Part shown: in pieces, positions 61,784 to 64,000 of the stretch
How positions within the stretch are numbered: the stretch's first letter is position 1
Layout of the letters: the number at the start of each line of letters is the position of its first letter
NCBI RefSeq assembly: GCF_002101395.1
Contig: NZ_CP019706.1
Span: 3,782,001-3,846,000, forward strand
Direction of reading: 5' to 3'
Source of the DNA: Pantoea alhagi
Lineage (GTDB): Bacteria; Pseudomonadota; Gammaproteobacteria; Enterobacterales; Enterobacteriaceae
DNA: 64,000 nt
Position numbers and translations under genes: made by a program
Notes under the pieces: model-generated
What the model saw: the letters and a program-made list of their open reading frames with translations, nothing else
What the model was told of the DNA's origin: nothing
Database searches by the model: none

Positions 61784-62524
61784 TCAGCATTGACCGTCAG
61801 AAAAACCGTGAGGCGGCTCCATCAGAGCGGCCAGCTCGCTGTCCGGAACCGGGGGAAACAGTGCTCCCTGCATACCGGTAAAGGCAAATGGGGCGATTTT
61901 TTCCAGGGTAGTGATATCGTCAATGCCCGACACGATAAATTGCTGGCAGTGATCGCTTACCTGATAAACGATCGCCTTTAACATAGAATGATATGAGGCG
62001 CGCTTCAGCGTCTGCTGCAAAAAATATTTATCCAGCCTGATACGATGAAACAAATTATCGTAAACCGCTTTTGCAGGCGCTTTGCCTGAGCCAAAATTAG
62101 TCAGGGTTAATTTAAAATTATCACTCAGACTGCTTAATAACGGATTATCTTTTCCCGCCCTGAAGTTGGGAAAACTCTCACTCAGCCCTAATTCCAGCGC
62201 CTGCAGCGGTCGCAATTTACGTAGCAAAAACTCACTGGATAAAAGGGTCTCAACCATCTCTTCATCCACGTTCAAAATTACCGCAACATTATTCCGCAGA
62301 AAAAAATCGTGATAATGCTCAATAACGCTGATCTGCTTTTGTAAGGTTTGCAATCGCTGTTCGCCGTCGAACTGAGGTAACAAAATATCCTGCGGCACAA
62401 CAACGTTAAGAGAAGTATGTGTAAAGCTGGATAGCAAATCTACGGCAAGTAATCGGCCATTTAAAGCATAAACAGGGTTGAAGGCTGTATGAATAAAATA
62501 ATCAGCAAAAACTGTTGTTGTCAT
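61784..62524 (-). CDS. ydiV: EAL-domain-like protein, YdiV/RflP type
   Basis: 246 residues. The fold resembles EAL phosphodiesterases, but the EAL motif reads ELGLSE and metal-binding residues are missing, so c-di-GMP hydrolysis is unlikely. Segments LTNFGSGKAPAKAVYDNLFHRIRLDK and FAFTGMQGALFPPVP match YdiV. In E. coli and Salmonella YdiV (RflP) binds FlhD4C2 and promotes its removal, repressing flagella under poor nutrition. Similarity is moderate; place between selO and nlpC supports the call. Confidence 0.85.
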   Translation of the reverse strand: MTTTVFADYFIHTAFNPVYALNGRLLAVDLLSSFTHTSLNVVVPQDILLPQFDGEQRLQTLQKQISVIEHYHDFFLRNNVAVILNVDEEMVETLLSSEFLLRKLRPLQALELGLSESFPNFRAGKDNPLLSSLSDNFKLTLTNFGSGKAPAKAVYDNLFHRIRLDKYFLQQTLKRASYHSMLKAIVYQVSDHCQQFIVSGIDDITTLEKIAPFAFTGMQGALFPPVPDSELAALMEPPHGFSDGQC

Positions 62525-62906
62525 TTTTTTTAGCCATAAAAAAGTGGCAATTCGCGCATCCTATACCAAGGAAATATTACAATCAATAGTATATTTAATG
62601 ATAAGTAATACCCACCCCTGCTTCCTTTAGCGCAGTAAGCTACTGATACTAAACTATATAACGCAAATTTACCTTTATGGCTGCTTATGTTTCTTGGGGC
62701 TGAATCAGCCAGGATAAATAAGATTTAGTGATCATTCTCGTTGTTTTCGGGAATATCTTACTTACTGAGCAATTAAAAACGTTGCTTATGTAAAGCTGAA
62801 ATTTCATTCATTGCCGATTTGCATTATCGGTATATTATTCCATATTTTAAGCGCTGATTAAATGAGCATTTTCTGAATCGAATGATGCTTTTTCAACAGG
62901 TTAATC
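62525..62906. other. 382-base AT-rich region between nlpC and the ydiV-like gene
   Basis: It should contain the promoter of the ydiV-like gene. No gene, operator or clear terminator was recognised. Confidence 0.5.
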
Positions 62907-63368
62907 TTAAATTCTTCGCGCCTGCCAAAATACTTTTCGCCAGTAACTGTTATCCAGCGAAGAGCGGATTACCCCTTTGCTGGTAGAGGCATGGATAAAT
63001 CTTTTATCACTGTCATAAATGCCTACGTGCAGACCATTCTCACCACGGCCAGTCTTAAAAAAGACTAAATCTCCCGGCAGTAACTGATCCTTATCGATGC
63101 GCGTGCCTGTATCGCTCTGGTCGCGCGTACTGCGCGGCAGTTGTAAATTAAAGCGATCGCGAAATGTCAGGTAAACAAATCCGGAGCAGTCGATGCCTCT
63201 ACGGCTCAGGCCACCGTAACGATATGGCGTACCCTGCCAGCGGCTTAGCTGATCGTTCAACTCGGCAATAACAGTAACTGAATCAGAAAGTCGCGCGTTA
63301 GGCGGTGGCGCATGATGACTACAGCCGACAAGCAATACACTAAGCAAAAGTAATACACCGATTCGCAT
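62907..63368 (-). CDS. nlpC: NlpC, NlpC/P60-family lipoprotein
   Basis: 153 residues. Lipobox LLVGC gives lipidated Cys16. The NlpC/P60 triad is Cys61 (GIDCSGFVYLTF), His114 (NGLHVGIY) and His126 (RFIHAST). It is probably a peptidoglycan endopeptidase anchored in the outer membrane; E. coli NlpC has no firmly assigned substrate. It lies 70 bases downstream of btuD on the same strand. Confidence 0.95.
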   Translation of the reverse strand: MRIGVLLLLSVLLVGCSHHAPPPNARLSDSVTVIAELNDQLSRWQGTPYRYGGLSRRGIDCSGFVYLTFRDRFNLQLPRSTRDQSDTGTRIDKDQLLPGDLVFFKTGRGENGLHVGIYDSDKRFIHASTSKGVIRSSLDNSYWRKVFWQARRI

Positions 63369-63438
63369 AACCTGAATCCATCCTGTATAAGCGGAGCCGG
63401 GCTAACTGTAACGGTAAGTCCTGACGCTGGCAATCCTC

Positions 63439-64000
63439 TCAGCGCGCCTCTTCAGCTACTAACCAGCTTTCTCCTTCCGACTGTAGCTTACGAAACGCCA
63501 GTCCATACAGCATACGCAGCGTATCAGGCTGCAGGACCGCCTCAGCCCGTCCCTGACGGATAACTTTACCCTGTTGCATCAGCCATACATCGCGCGCATG
63601 ACGCAGGCTATGGTTAACATCGTGACCGCTGGTGATCACCGCGCCGCCCGCCTCGCAAAAAGCGGTTAACTCGCGATCCAGCGCCTGCTGCTGCGCCACG
63701 TCCAGTCCGGCGTAAGGCTCGTCCAGCAGCAGCAGCGTTGCCGGCTGCGCGACGCATGGCCAAACCTGTAGCAATACCGCCATAAGCCTGACGCGCTGCC
63801 ATTCGCCGCCGGAAAGCTGGCTTAACGAACGCGTAAGCTTATCATGCAGCTGAAAAGCAGCCAGCAGACGTGACAGCAGAATATCCTGACCGGGTTTTGC
63901 CCCGGTCAGATGTTGTTGTAAATAGTGGAAAACCGCCATCTGCCCCAACTGCTGCTGCTGCTGTGGTAACCAGGCGCGCCGTCTCGCCAGCGCTGCCCGC
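63439..64000 (-). CDS. btuD: BtuD, vitamin B12 ABC transporter ATPase (partial, N-terminus beyond window)
   Basis: About 187 C-terminal codons are present; the Walker A region lies beyond the right edge. The signature LSGGEWQRVRLMAVLLQVWP, Walker B LLLLDEPYAGLDVAQQQALD and the switch His in TSGHDVNHSLRHA identify BtuD. With BtuC it imports cobalamin from the periplasm. An internal start at 63948 is a reading artefact because the frame stays open to the window end. Confidence 0.93.
   Translation of the reverse strand, partial: RAALARRRAWLPQQQQQLGQMAVFHYLQQHLTGAKPGQDILLSRLLAAFQLHDKLTRSLSQLSGGEWQRVRLMAVLLQVWPCVAQPATLLLLDEPYAGLDVAQQQALDRELTAFCEAGGAVITSGHDVNHSLRHARDVWLMQQGKVIRQGRAEAVLQPDTLRMLYGLAFRKLQSEGESWLVAEEAR

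Overview
The window is chromosomal DNA of an enterobacterium. Gene order follows the Escherichia coli rsx-nth / tyrS / slyA / purR / pykF-lpp / suf / ppsA / nlpC-btuD segment almost throughout, and most proteins align residue for residue with E. coli K-12 products as I remember them. Moderate GC, a lost-gene pattern (no nemA, lhr, sodB or ydhP at their usual places) and an inserted choline-glycine betaine cluster suggest Erwiniaceae (Pantoea, Mixta or Erwinia type) rather than Escherichia itself. The genus is inference. No insertion sequence, prophage, CRISPR array or replication origin was recognised.

Layout. 1-1398 (minus): start of a ytfQR-type sugar ABC transporter, cut by the window edge. 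2080-2849: cnu (Hha family) and ydgK. 2975-9589: rsxABCDGE electron-transport complex plus nth in one overlapping run; RsxC carries an enlarged Ala/Lys repeat tail. 9751-15728: betI-betB-betA (minus) and divergent betT around a palindromic BetI operator. 16261-18479: dtpA and gstA. 18535-23027 (minus): pdxH, tyrS, pdxY for vitamin B6 and tyrosyl-tRNA, with mliC and anmK. 23315-26660: slyB, slyA, sodC, an aldo/keto reductase and ydhL. 26864-32182: an EptA-type phosphoethanolamine transferase, nemR, gloA, rnt, grxD, mepH and the 29-residue protein gene ynhF. 32467-39497: purR, punR/punC, cfa, ribE and mdtK. 39636-39881: three tRNA-Val(GAC) genes. 40468-43514: pykF, lpp and ldtE. 43580-49170 (minus): complete sufABCDSE operon. 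49563-54805: an unidentified Fur-box gene, menI, ydiJ and ydiK. 55051-57603: the RprA small RNA with its RcsB box, and ppsA. 58089-64000: ppsR, aroH, selO, an EAL-like ydiV, nlpC and the start-less part of btuD.

Themes. Redox and iron (Rsx, Suf, GrxD, SodC, NemR, GloA), envelope stress (Cnu, SlyB/SlyA, EptA, Lpp/LdtE, MepH, RprA, Cfa) and the PEP-pyruvate node (pykF, ppsA, ppsR, with recognisable Cra boxes at pykF and ppsA) dominate. Regulatory sites readable directly include operators for BetI, NemR, PurR, Cra, Fur and RcsB and one perfect CRP core.

The two most interesting unexplained signals are (i) the cysteine-rich 148-residue helical protein at 49563-50009, behind a near-consensus Fur box and overlapping menI tail to tail, and (ii) a perfect 10-bp palindrome, GTTGCGCAAC, found five times in the window, always between genes, including the control regions of both pykF and ppsA.
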